A DNA stretch of 27,118 nucleotides from an uncultured Bacteroidota bacterium (GTDB lineage: Bacteria; Bacteroidota; Bacteroidia; Chitinophagales; Chitinophagaceae): positions 1-27,118 of the forward strand of contig CAIYVS010000683.1 of the NCBI GenBank assembly GCA_903929655.1, given 5' to 3'. Below the pieces are notes generated by a model. That model saw only the letters and a list, made by a program, of their open reading frames with translations, searched no databases and was not told the origin of the DNA. Positions 8,607 through 16,869 of this stretch are shown here, piece after piece; the first letter of the stretch is position 1, and each line of letters begins with the position of its first letter. The position numbers were made by a program, and so were the translations under genes.

Positions 8607-9818
8607 TCAAAACAATTTCAACTGCACACCCTTTACTTTTTTAGAAGGTGGCTCAGCTTTGCCAAACACGGTGCGGCCTCCGTATTTCCAGGATTCATTG
8701 CGTTCCTTTTCTATCAGTTGTTCAAAATTATTATTGGGTATAAAATCCTGTTCCATGCGGGCAGCGGCCTTTGAGAGGTTCTTTATAGCTTCATTTTTAT
8801 CCTTGATTCCCAGCTTAGCCTTCTGCACAGCTGTTTGTAAGGTGCGGATGGTTTCATCATATACCTTAGTAGGCACAGGGAATGGATGCCCGTCTTTACC
8901 TCCGTGCGCAAATGAGAAACGCGCAGGATCATCAAAACGGGAAGGAGTGCCATGTATCACCTCGCTCACCAAAACAAGCGATTGCAGTGTACGCGGCCCG
9001 AGGCCTTCCAGCAATAAAAGCGTCTCTATGTCCTGTACATTCCTTTCATAGGCAAGGGCAAGGATAGCTCCCAGGCGTTTCATGTCTACGTCCTTGGCTT
9101 TTACATCATGATGGGATGGCATAGTCAGGTTTCGTATTTCGGGCAGTAATTTTCCTGGCTCTTCATGAGACAATTGCAATATGCCGGAGCGGGTGCTATC
9201 GGCCTTCTTATCGGTAATATTGATGATCTGCCCTTCGTTGCGGCCATAGATAAAAGTATGTGGCTCTTCCACAAAAGACTTGATCCCCGGAGAGTGCCAG
9301 TGATAACGCCGGGCCATACCATTGGCATCATTCATACCTTGCTGCACAACGGTCCACTCACCTTCGTTGCTTAGTATAAATGAATGCAGGTAGAGCTGGT
9401 AACCATCCTGTATGGCAGTATTGTCAACCTTTGCAGAGAGCTTGCTGCTCCTGATAAGTGAGTTGGCATCAAGGCCTGTTTGTTCTGCTATGCGCAATAG
9501 TTCTGCAGGTGTCTCGCGGGAATATTTTCCTTTGCCTCCGCATATATAGATACCAAATTCTTTGGAGCGTTTGTTGATCCGCCACTTCAATGCGCTCATT
9601 ACAGAAGTGGTAATACCTGACGAATGCCAGTCCATACCCAACACGCAGCCCAAAGCCTGGAACCAGAAGGGATCGCTGAGCCTTTGCAATACTGCGCTCT
9701 TACCGTAGTCGGTAATAATGGCTTCTACAATGGCTTCGCCCAGCAGACCCATACGCTGGTAAAGCCAGGCAGGCACCTGGCCATAATGTAAAGGCATATC
9801 AGCATAAGCACGGCTCAT
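8607..9818 (-). CDS. DUF763 family protein
   Basis: A 403-residue protein matching the DUF763 family (PF05559), whose function is not established. The N-terminal part carries the characteristic ADMPLHYGQVPAWLYQRM start and the SDPFWFQALGCVLGMDWHSSG segment. A central region has conserved D132/D138 and EWTVVQQGMN (154-163), then RRYHWHSPG. GLGPRTLQSLVLVSEVIHG (272-290) resembles a helix-hairpin-helix DNA-binding element and precedes DPARFSFAHGGKDG. The tail is basic (PPSKKVKGVQLKLF). It is full length, with no signal peptide. The HhH-like element and the acidic/Gln central motif would fit a nucleic-acid enzyme, but that is speculation. It appears monocistronic. Confidence 0.9.
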   Translation of the reverse strand: MSRAYADMPLHYGQVPAWLYQRMGLLGEAIVEAIITDYGKSAVLQRLSDPFWFQALGCVLGMDWHSSGITTSVMSALKWRINKRSKEFGIYICGGKGKYSRETPAELLRIAEQTGLDANSLIRSSKLSAKVDNTAIQDGYQLYLHSFILSNEGEWTVVQQGMNDANGMARRYHWHSPGIKSFVEEPHTFIYGRNEGQIINITDKKADSTRSGILQLSHEEPGKLLPEIRNLTMPSHHDVKAKDVDMKRLGAILALAYERNVQDIETLLLLEGLGPRTLQSLVLVSEVIHGTPSRFDDPARFSFAHGGKDGHPFPVPTKVYDETIRTLQTAVQKAKLGIKDKNEAIKNLSKAAARMEQDFIPNNNFEQLIEKERNESWKYGGRTVFGKAEPPSKKVKGVQLKLF

Positions 9819-9865
9819 CCATATCTAAATTACGAAAAAAAAACGGCTCTGCTGTATAAGAAATC

Positions 9866-9895
9866 AAAAGCCCTGATCGGGTGACCAGGGCTTTT
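9866..9895 (-). terminator. Rho-independent terminator of the NHL-OmpA unit
   Basis: AAAAGCCCTG (9866-9875) and CAGGGCTTTT (9886-9895) form a perfect 10-bp stem with a 10-nt loop. It lies 25 bp past the stop of the OmpA-family gene on the - strand. The T-tract on both sides could make it act in either direction. Confidence 0.8.
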
Positions 9896-9919
9896 TGAAA
9901 TACTTGTATTATGAAGATT

Positions 9920-11461
9920 TTATTTTACTATTATTTCCATTTCTGCGCGCCTGTTCTTAGCCCTGCCCCAGAAGGTATGGTTAGTAGCTGCAGGGTGCCT
10001 GCTGGCAAAGCCCTTAGTGCTCATTCTGCCCGGTTCGATACCCTTAAACTCAAGATATTGTTTTACAGTTTCTGCACGGTTTTCTGAAAGCACCTGGTTG
10101 GACTTTTCTGTACCAACAATGTCAGTATTACCTTTGATCCTTAAATTGACATCTGCGTTTTCTTTCATAAACAATGCTATTGCATCCAGTTTCCTGCGTG
10201 ATTCTCTTGAAAGGTTATACTTAGCAGTTTCGAAATAAACGATTTTGTAAGGTATCTCTTCATAAACTACAGTTTCCCTGGTAGTCCTGGTAGTGGTTTT
10301 TTCTTCATACTTCGAATCATCTTCAGAATGCATTCTGCGAGCCAGTTGCCTGTATTTCCATTCCCAGTCTGTTGTGTCTGTTGATGGAGTGTAATGACCA
10401 CAGCAAGGCAGATGCTTGTGTTCTCTGCCCCCCAGGAAGAACCTCAGACCCAGGTTGAGCCCATAAGTGGAATTGGCACTGCTTGTTACGCCGTTCATAA
10501 CAGAACTGTAAGTCCCAACTTTATCAGTAAGCTTATAATTTTGGTTATTGTCGTTACTGTTAAACGATTGAATGATGTAATAGAGGCCCATATTAAGGAA
10601 TACAAAGTCCGTTAGTCTGTAAGTGATGGAAGGCTGTATCATGAAACCTAAAGTACCTTTATAAGTAACAGTGCCACTTGTACTGTTGGGATGTATGTTA
10701 AGACCTACATTTTGCCCCAGGGCATACTGTGCATTAAACCATTCCTGTGCAGTGCTATAGGTATTGCCTGAGGCATGGGCATTATAAAAAGCCTGTGTTA
10801 TGATCTGGTCTGTAGGATCGGGTGTAGCCGCATTGTCAAATACTGTGACATTCTGGCCTCCAACCTGTTTAAATTTATAGATGGCCTCATAGTTGAAAGC
10901 AGCATTGCTCGTATAAGAATTCTGCATGTGCAAGCGGAATAAAAGGCCTGCATCTGCAGTAAATCCCCACCTGCGTGAAAACTGTGCCTTATATTTTAAT
11001 ACCAGGGGCAGCGTAAGATTAGACATGGTTACAGATTCTTTTATCTGCTTGTTTGAAGACAGCACCTGCCTGAAAACATCGTTGTTCCTGTCTGTAGAGG
11101 CATATTCCACTTTGAACTGGTCAAGATAGATATCGCCCTGCTGCCACATATACATGAGGCCCAGACCAATACCCCAATGACGTTTAGGGCCCAGGAAACA
11201 TCCCACCTGTGCATCTATACCAAAAGAGGAACCATTTTTGAAACGAAGGCCGCTGATGGTATCGTTCAATGCCTGGGGATAAGCATAAGCAAAATTTACT
11301 GTATTGATATTTTCAGAAAGAAAGCCTCCTTTAAGATTCACATCGATGCACCAACGCGGTATAAGGCTATCTGCATAGAGGCGCGGATCGTTTTTAATTC
11401 TTTGAGAATAGGCTGTAAGGGCAAAGCTGCAAACTAAAAAAATGAATATTATTTTTCTCAT
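9920..11461 (-). CDS. OmpA-family outer-membrane barrel protein with C-terminal peptidoglycan-binding domain
   Basis: A 513-residue protein. MRKIIFIFLVCSFALTAYSQ is a signal peptide. About residues 25-350 form an outer-membrane beta-barrel of the Bacteroidota type (alternating aromatic strands, many Tyr/Asn/Gly turns, GLRFFLGG near its end). A charged linker with two adjacent Cys (LPCCGHY) follows. The last ~110 residues are an OmpA/MotB domain: IVYFETAKYNLSRESRRKLD and then NTDIVGTEKSNQVLSENRAE, including the Asp and Arg that bind diaminopimelate. I chose ATG 11461 over an in-frame TTG six bases upstream because the signal peptide then starts with MRK. It is 21 bp downstream of the NHL T9SS gene and shares its terminator, so the two are probably co-transcribed. 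Likely role: anchoring an outer-membrane or secretion-related assembly to the wall. Confidence 0.9.
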   Translation of the reverse strand: MRKIIFIFLVCSFALTAYSQRIKNDPRLYADSLIPRWCIDVNLKGGFLSENINTVNFAYAYPQALNDTISGLRFKNGSSFGIDAQVGCFLGPKRHWGIGLGLMYMWQQGDIYLDQFKVEYASTDRNNDVFRQVLSSNKQIKESVTMSNLTLPLVLKYKAQFSRRWGFTADAGLLFRLHMQNSYTSNAAFNYEAIYKFKQVGGQNVTVFDNAATPDPTDQIITQAFYNAHASGNTYSTAQEWFNAQYALGQNVGLNIHPNSTSGTVTYKGTLGFMIQPSITYRLTDFVFLNMGLYYIIQSFNSNDNNQNYKLTDKVGTYSSVMNGVTSSANSTYGLNLGLRFFLGGREHKHLPCCGHYTPSTDTTDWEWKYRQLARRMHSEDDSKYEEKTTTRTTRETVVYEEIPYKIVYFETAKYNLSRESRRKLDAIALFMKENADVNLRIKGNTDIVGTEKSNQVLSENRAETVKQYLEFKGIEPGRMSTKGFASRHPAATNHTFWGRAKNRRAEMEIIVK

Positions 11462-11482
11462 GACCAAAATATTTTAAGGGAA

Positions 11483-14400
11483 TTAATTTTTTACTAAAGT
11501 GCTTGTTGAAACGAGAACATGATCCCTGTATGCACTGATAATATACAAGCCAGGTGATAAGTCGTATATATGGATGCTGCATTTATTGTTGTACAAGGCT
11601 GTTTTGCTAATGGTTTTGCCGCTCACATCAGATATTTGCACTTCGCCATTTGCAGAGACCCCTGTCAATTCAACATTCACAATATCTGTAGCAGGGTTAG
11701 GATACATTTTCATTCCTTCTCCGCTGCCAGTTAGATTATTAATGTTGCTGGGCGCATTGTAATATATTTTCTGTACGCAACCTTCATGGTTTACAATTAC
11801 CCAATAATATTTACCCGCAAAATCAGGATTGGAATTTATATAATCCTGGTTTACCTGGCCTGACAGGTAGGTAGAAGTGAGTGTTTGCACAGCATCATAA
11901 CCCCATTGGTAACTTGTTGCCAGGTTATCAAGACAAATGAACTGGTTGTTGTAATAGATAACACTTGCGTTTACCAACACTGCACCATTTACTGTTAAGG
12001 TATCGCTGGCATAGGTCTGGCAAAGTGAACCGCTGTAATAGCTGGTAAGCGTAACAATACTGGTACCCGGATTAGTAAAGCTGATGAGGGAGTATTGGTT
12101 TCCTGAACCCACGCTCCACAAGGTTCCGTTTGAAACACTCCACAGATAATACCCACCTGTTGGAGCTGCAAAAGATGTTCCGAAGCTTAAGGGAGCATTA
12201 TCTGAACAAATAGTACCACCGGCAGGTTTAATATCTATAACCGGGGTTGCCGGAGTAGGATTAACGGTAATTGTGAATACACGCTGTGTTCCGCCGCAAC
12301 CATTATAGAGGGGTGTAACAGTTATGGTATCAACTATCGTTGTATTACCAGCGTTTTGAGCCTGGAAAGAAGGTATGGAACTGGATGAGCCAAAAGTACC
12401 GAGCCCTATATTACCGTTAGAACCGGTCCAGACATAGCTTTGGGCAGTACCTACAAACTGTATGGGTGCAGTAAAAATGCCGCTGCATAATGCCTGGCCG
12501 CCCACACTGTTCATTGAAGAAGATGGCTTGGCTGTGATCTTAAATGTTATTGAAATACCATTACAGCCACTGGATATGGGTGTAACCGTTACCGTATCTA
12601 TAACAGGATCGGTAGCACTGGTATCATGAACAAGGAAGGATGTTATATTGCCGGTACCAAAGCCAGGCAGGCCAATTGAAGAATTGGTATTGGTCCAGAC
12701 ATAGGTTATGGCTGTTCCTGCAAAATTGATAGCTGTACTAAAAGTACTATCGCAGAAAGACTGGTCAGAAACGCCGCTCACTACCGGAAGGGGATTAACC
12801 GTCATTACCGCAGAATTGCTGGTGGATGTAGCTACAGTGACGCAAGGGCTGTTACTATTCAATACACAAGTCACAACATCGCCACTACTGAGATTGCCGG
12901 TAGTGTATTGGAAACTATCGGTACCTACGGGATTACCATTTACTTTCCATTGGTAAGAAGGGGCTGTGCCGCCATTGGTAATAGTGGCAGAAAATGTAAC
13001 CGGCAACGATGCACATACGGTATCACCCAATGCGGAAGATATGTTTATGGTAGGTGCCGTATTTGCATTAACGGCTATTGTAAAATTTTGATTGGCGCTT
13101 CCGCAACCGCTGCTGCCGGCCACTGTAATAGTAGCATGGTAGACGTTTGCAGCCACACCGTTCGGAACGGCTAATAATACCGGTGATGAAGATAAACTTG
13201 CATTGGAGACATTGATAAATCCTGCTGACTGTGCGGCAAGATCGTAATTGACCCCGTATGTGACGGGACTACCTGTTGTAGCCGTATAAGGTAAACTTGC
13301 TATTGTTGTACCCGCACATATTAAAGGGTTTGTACCGAGCGTAATTGTCGGAACGGCTCCTATTACAATAGATGAAGTTGTGGCATTCTGGTTATTGAAT
13401 GAATATACTGTTGCTGTATAGGTGCCCGGGGAAGTAGGCGTAAATGTGTTAGTAATGTTTGTACTTGGTGTAAATTTCTGAACCCTGTGATTGTCATGGT
13501 CAGATACGTAGATATTACCATTAACATCAACAAAAACGTCGCTGGGATATTGCAGGTGGGTCGAATCAGATCCTGGAGTGCCACTGCTATCACCTGCTAT
13601 GGTAATACCACTTGTCGCGCCAGGTTTCCACATTTGTATACGGTTATTGTTATAGTCAGCTACATATACATTACCTGCTCCATCCACACAAACGCCGCTT
13701 GGCTGCCATAACTTATCAGCACTTGTGCCACTGATGCCGGAACTACTGCCGGCTACTGTGGTGCCGGAACTTGCACCTGGGGCCCATTTTTGTATGCGGT
13801 TATTATTTCTGTCTGCTACATAAACATTGCCGCTTGCATCTACCCAAAAACCTTCAGGACCATCTAAATTTGACGCTGCCAAACCCTGTGTTCCGCCTGC
13901 AACTATGGTGCCTGAACTAGCGCCGGGGGCCCATTTCATCACACGATTATTATTATAATCAGCCACGTATACATTACCTGAAGCATCAACAAAACCACCG
14001 TAAGGATTTTCTATTTGTGAATTAGAAGTACCGTAACCGTTGCCACCGGCAGCTATAGTACCGGATGAGGCACCGGGAGCCCATTTCTCTACCCTGAAAT
14101 TATTATAGTCTGCTACATATACGTTTCCTGATGCATCGCAAAACACGCCATTTGGCAAAGCAAGATAGCTGGGTCCGCTGCCGGATGCACCATTGCTCTG
14201 TCCTGCTACGGTAACACCACTGGAAGCGCTTGTAGAACCGGCCGCCCATTTCTGTACACGGTTATTATTATGATCGGAGACATAAACATTACCTACAGTG
14301 TCCACAAAAACACCAAAAGGCCAGTTTAACTGGTTAGCAGCAACGCCTGCACCATTGCCGCCCGCTACGGTAATACCTGAAGAATGATAAACGGCATTGG

Positions 14401-14593
14401 TAGTTTGAACTACTACTCCGTTTTGCTTCCAAACTATCTGGGCTGCATTCAGATTACTATTAGCTGTCAAAACATCACCAACACAGTTGCCTGTGGACGA
14501 TAGCGAAACAGATAATGTTTGTGCAGATACTGTGTTCTCAAAAGAACAAAATAAAAGGCACGGTAATAAATAATAAACGAAGAGACGTTTCAT
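11483..14593 (-). CDS. T9SS-secreted protein with six NHL repeats and Ig-like/PKD-like domains
   Basis: A 1036-residue exported protein. Residues 1-25 are a signal peptide (ending TVSAQ). Residues 27-70 look like the first half of an Ig-like domain (GNCVGD...IVWKQNGVVVQ). Residues about 76-383 are six NHL repeats of 49-53 residues, each with GNVYVADYNNNRVxKW-like cores, enough for a closed six-blade propeller. The missing Ig half (TFTPTSPGTYTATVYSFN) resumes right after. Then come several Ig-like/PKD-like modules rich in Thr/Ser/Val, including two near-duplicate VWTxxNxxIGLxxFG segments. The C-terminal ~75 residues are a type A sorting domain (MKMYPNPATDIVNVEL...). The role is probably adhesion or carbohydrate/protein binding at the surface. 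It is first in a two-gene unit with the OmpA-family gene. Confidence 0.9.
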   Translation of the reverse strand: MKRLFVYYLLPCLLFCSFENTVSAQTLSVSLSSTGNCVGDVLTANSNLNAAQIVWKQNGVVVQTTNAVYHSSGITVAGGNGAGVAANQLNWPFGVFVDTVGNVYVSDHNNNRVQKWAAGSTSASSGVTVAGQSNGASGSGPSYLALPNGVFCDASGNVYVADYNNFRVEKWAPGASSGTIAAGGNGYGTSNSQIENPYGGFVDASGNVYVADYNNNRVMKWAPGASSGTIVAGGTQGLAASNLDGPEGFWVDASGNVYVADRNNNRIQKWAPGASSGTTVAGSSSGISGTSADKLWQPSGVCVDGAGNVYVADYNNNRIQMWKPGATSGITIAGDSSGTPGSDSTHLQYPSDVFVDVNGNIYVSDHDNHRVQKFTPSTNITNTFTPTSPGTYTATVYSFNNQNATTSSIVIGAVPTITLGTNPLICAGTTIASLPYTATTGSPVTYGVNYDLAAQSAGFINVSNASLSSSPVLLAVPNGVAANVYHATITVAGSSGCGSANQNFTIAVNANTAPTINISSALGDTVCASLPVTFSATITNGGTAPSYQWKVNGNPVGTDSFQYTTGNLSSGDVVTCVLNSNSPCVTVATSTSNSAVMTVNPLPVVSGVSDQSFCDSTFSTAINFAGTAITYVWTNTNSSIGLPGFGTGNITSFLVHDTSATDPVIDTVTVTPISSGCNGISITFKITAKPSSSMNSVGGQALCSGIFTAPIQFVGTAQSYVWTGSNGNIGLGTFGSSSSIPSFQAQNAGNTTIVDTITVTPLYNGCGGTQRVFTITVNPTPATPVIDIKPAGGTICSDNAPLSFGTSFAAPTGGYYLWSVSNGTLWSVGSGNQYSLISFTNPGTSIVTLTSYYSGSLCQTYASDTLTVNGAVLVNASVIYYNNQFICLDNLATSYQWGYDAVQTLTSTYLSGQVNQDYINSNPDFAGKYYWVIVNHEGCVQKIYYNAPSNINNLTGSGEGMKMYPNPATDIVNVELTGVSANGEVQISDVSGKTISKTALYNNKCSIHIYDLSPGLYIISAYRDHVLVSTSTLVKN
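13445..14368 (-). repeat. Six tandem NHL-repeat coding units (~150 bp each)
   Basis: The DNA repeats follow the six protein blades in the T9SS protein. The most similar units share words for GASSGT and DASGNVYVADYNN, showing recent internal duplication; the first and last units are more divergent. It is coding sequence, not a CRISPR or satellite. Confidence 0.85.
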
Positions 14594-14877
14594 AAAAAAA
14601 ATTTAATTCTTATAAATGTCTCTCTTCTCTCTCTGTATGTAGCTGGTAAGGTATAGAATCCTTACTTTAATATGTAGATTATTTCCAGCAGGGGTAAAAG
14701 TAGTGAAATTTAATAAGACATTGTCATTATCAACTATATTAATAAATCGATAACAAAAAAACCTATCTTTTACAGCCTGTTGAATCTCGGCGTAAGCCTA
14801 AATTAATCCTTTCCATACATAATGAGTTTATATTCTATTACATCCACACTGAACCCATTTTAATAACATATTGTTTT
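14594..14877. other. Intergenic region between divergent genes
   Basis: AT-rich spacer between the NHL gene (-) and the thioesterase (+). It holds a pyrimidine tract (CT-repeat, about 14617-14633) that becomes a purine tract in the NHL gene's leader. I found no clear -33/-7 pair on the - strand and no gene. Confidence 0.5.
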
Positions 14878-14910
14878 TTTGTATAATCTTGATTTATTGG
14901 CTTACATTTG
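14878..14910 (+). promoter_or_regulatory. Bacteroidota-type promoter of the thioesterase gene
   Basis: TTTG (14878-14881), a 21-nt spacer and TACATTTG (14903-14910) match the TTTG/N19-21/TAnnTTTG consensus exactly. The start codon follows 33 nt later. This is the best promoter in the window. Confidence 0.7.
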
Positions 14911-14943
14911 CGACGAAATATAACAGAATATATTACAGCGCAA

Positions 14944-15372
14944 ATGGGAGCTATTTGGAATCAAAAAAAACCGGATATTGAAGAATTGAACCTGCAGAGC
15001 AAAAATTCGATGGCAGAATTTCTTGAAATAAAGTTCACTGAGGCCGGCACAAATTATTTAAGGGCAAGCATGCCGGTAAATCATAAGACACATCAACCCA
15101 AAGGTCTATTGCATGGTGGAGCCTCGGCTGCATTGGCCGAGACTGTGGGGAGTGTAGCCTCCTCGCTTTGCATTGACCCGGAAAAACAAATTTGTGTTGG
15201 AATGGAAATAAACTGCAACCATTTGGGAGGAATAAAACATGGTATTGTTACCGCTACAGCAGAAGCTTTGCACATGGGCAAAAGAACCCATGTATGGGAT
15301 ATTAAAATAAGAGATGAAAATGATAAATTAATTTGTGTAAGCAGACTTACCGTAGCAGTATTTAAGAAATAG
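14944..15372 (+). CDS. Hotdog-fold acyl-CoA thioesterase (PaaI/MenI-like)
   Basis: A 142-residue single hotdog domain of the PaaI/YdiI group, which hydrolyses aryl- or acyl-CoA thioesters. The signature HQPKGLLHGGASAALAET spans residues 50-67, with Gln51, His57 and Glu66 at the positions of the catalytic set in the 4-hydroxybenzoyl-CoA thioesterase II / YdiI type; CVGMEINCNHLGG follows. The ATG at 14944 is chosen: an upstream in-frame TTG (14908) lies inside the -7 promoter element. Two roles are possible: DHNA-CoA hydrolase in menaquinone synthesis (MenI), or release of CoA from dead-end aromatic CoA esters. The second fits the adjacent convergent benzoyl-CoA locus but is inferred from position only. 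It ends 12 bp from the convergent hemerythrin gene. Confidence 0.85.
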   Translation: MGAIWNQKKPDIEELNLQSKNSMAEFLEIKFTEAGTNYLRASMPVNHKTHQPKGLLHGGASAALAETVGSVASSLCIDPEKQICVGMEINCNHLGGIKHGIVTATAEALHMGKRTHVWDIKIRDENDKLICVSRLTVAVFKK

Positions 15373-15384
15373 GATTGAGATCAA

Positions 15385-15930
15385 CTATTGTTCAGTTAAC
15401 ACAAATTGCTTTCGCATTGATTCAATAATATCTGCTAACTCCTGTTTCATTTTTTCACCCAGTTCACGGTCACAATCCTGGAAACGATAATAAATATTAT
15501 CTAACTCTTCCGGACTCAGGAGCGTTTCGGCTGTGTGAAATAATTCCTCATTTTCAACGGCAATGTGATACAGCAGGGCTTCTGCATATTTTTCGAGTAG
15601 CTTTTGAGCCAGGACATAATCCTTTTCGTTGAGCTTCTTTTCTGCCAAATGAATCATTCCACGAAAATCGTCATGATTATCGAGCATTTCCTTGATTACG
15701 CCATCTCCTAAAAGCTCATTGCGCCTGGATAGTTCTGGAAACAATATCATCTCTTCTTTATAATGATGATACCGGTCTGCATAGGCTTTGAAAAAATGAA
15801 TCAATTTCCGGATAATAACTTCATACTCCTTATCATCTTTTCCTATAAAAGACGATGCGTTACTTACAATATCTATTGCGTTCATAATCACATCGTGTTC
15901 ATCATAAAGCATTTTCAGCGATTTGTTCAT
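15385..15930 (-). CDS. Hemerythrin-like HHE domain protein
   Basis: A 181-residue four-helix hemerythrin-like protein. Candidate di-iron ligands are His12 (YDEHDVI), His55/His56 with Glu59 (RYHHYKEE), His86 (NHDDFR) and His122/Glu126 (YHIAVENEE), the expected one per helix. There is no signal peptide or fused sensor domain. It starts 6 bp after the FAD-subunit gene and is the last gene of the leftward aromatic unit, so it is almost certainly co-transcribed with it. Hemerythrin-like proteins bind or sense O2 or NO; in this place the likely job is to scavenge O2 near reductases whose clusters are oxygen-sensitive, or to signal redox state. That role is inference; the fold is well supported. Confidence 0.88.
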   Translation of the reverse strand: MNKSLKMLYDEHDVIMNAIDIVSNASSFIGKDDKEYEVIIRKLIHFFKAYADRYHHYKEEMILFPELSRRNELLGDGVIKEMLDNHDDFRGMIHLAEKKLNEKDYVLAQKLLEKYAEALLYHIAVENEELFHTAETLLSPEELDNIYYRFQDCDRELGEKMKQELADIIESMRKQFVLTEQ

Positions 15931-15936
15931 AATTGT

Positions 15937-16869
15937 TTAGTTAATTAATTCAAGGAAACTTTGTTCAAGAAAAACACGTATCATTTCTTTCCGGTAGGTA
16001 CGGGAATAATAATCATTATCTACAATGCGGCACTTTCTCAGTGCTGCCGAAATTATTAATTCTTTGTCGTCGTCTATATTGCCTTCTACAATCACAGGTT
16101 TGGGATCAACGCCCCCGATAACTATCTTTATTTTGTTAGAATTGAATAAAGAAACGGCAGTAGTTAAGGATGTAAAATCAACAGCCTCGCGTGGGCGGAG
16201 TTTTTTAAAGATTGTTCTGAATACCTGGTTCAGGGGAATAATAATATAACGTATAAGTGCTGTTTTGGACAGGTTACGGGGCGCAATCCCATCGCCGGTA
16301 TAAATACTTTCTAAAGGTACAATCGAGGAATTATGAAGGTCCTGAACTTCGATGCTGGTATTCAGGCTGATCAATACAGGTGCCGTATCTGAAACGAATT
16401 TTGAAAAACATGCCTTTTTCCCACCTGTAGCTATACATATATCACCGTCACATTTCAGGCAAAGGCCCACTGCTTCCCGCCACCAGGCACTCTGATTAAA
16501 AAAGGCACAACGGTTTTCGCATAAAAGATTACCGCCAATAGTTGCAGTTTTTCTTAACATGGGCGATGCTACCGCATTTGCAGCTTCTAAGAGTGCAAGA
16601 AAATTATCTGAAATGAGATCATGATGTTTTAAATCATCCAGGCGTACAAGCGAGCCTATTTTCAGAAAATCGCCGTCAATAAAAACGCTGTTCAACTCCT
16701 TAATGCCGGTAATGTCAATAAGACATTCAGAGTTGTCATTTCCCTGAAATTTATTGACAACGACATCTGTGCCACCAGCTAAATATGCAAAACTGCTGAT
16801 ATGCAACTGTGCAGTTTGAACAGCTTCTTCAATAGTACCAGGCCGGATAAATTGTTTTTCTGTCGTCAT
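15937..16869 (-). CDS. hcrB: FAD-binding subunit of 4-hydroxybenzoyl-CoA reductase-type molybdoenzyme
   Basis: A 310-residue medium subunit of the xanthine oxidase family. FAD motifs are AGGTDVVV (31-38) and TIGGN (110-114). Between residues 121 and 154 is an insertion with Cys121, Cys137, Cys145 and Cys154, spacing 16-8-9. This is the same spacing I recall for the extra [4Fe-4S] cluster of the Thauera 4-hydroxybenzoyl-CoA reductase beta subunit (122/138/146/155). The insertion is a marker separating this reductase from xanthine or CO dehydrogenases, where electrons flow outward; here they flow from ferredoxin to the substrate. Cys140 and Cys117 are additional. Start codon and upstream stop share one base (TAATG), so translation is coupled to the fused large subunit. 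Confidence 0.85.
   Translation of the reverse strand: MTTEKQFIRPGTIEEAVQTAQLHISSFAYLAGGTDVVVNKFQGNDNSECLIDITGIKELNSVFIDGDFLKIGSLVRLDDLKHHDLISDNFLALLEAANAVASPMLRKTATIGGNLLCENRCAFFNQSAWWREAVGLCLKCDGDICIATGGKKACFSKFVSDTAPVLISLNTSIEVQDLHNSSIVPLESIYTGDGIAPRNLSKTALIRYIIIPLNQVFRTIFKKLRPREAVDFTSLTTAVSLFNSNKIKIVIGGVDPKPVIVEGNIDDDKELIISAALRKCRIVDNDYYSRTYRKEMIRVFLEQSFLELIN

Noticed and set aside
13445..14368. Regularly spaced repeats that might look like a CRISPR or satellite array
   Set aside because: Units are ~150 bp, in frame and translate to NHL blades; spacer-like parts are not unique short sequences.
14908..14943. TTG start for the thioesterase
   Set aside because: It lies inside the -7 element TACATTTG, so it would not be in the mRNA; ATG 14944 matches family length.
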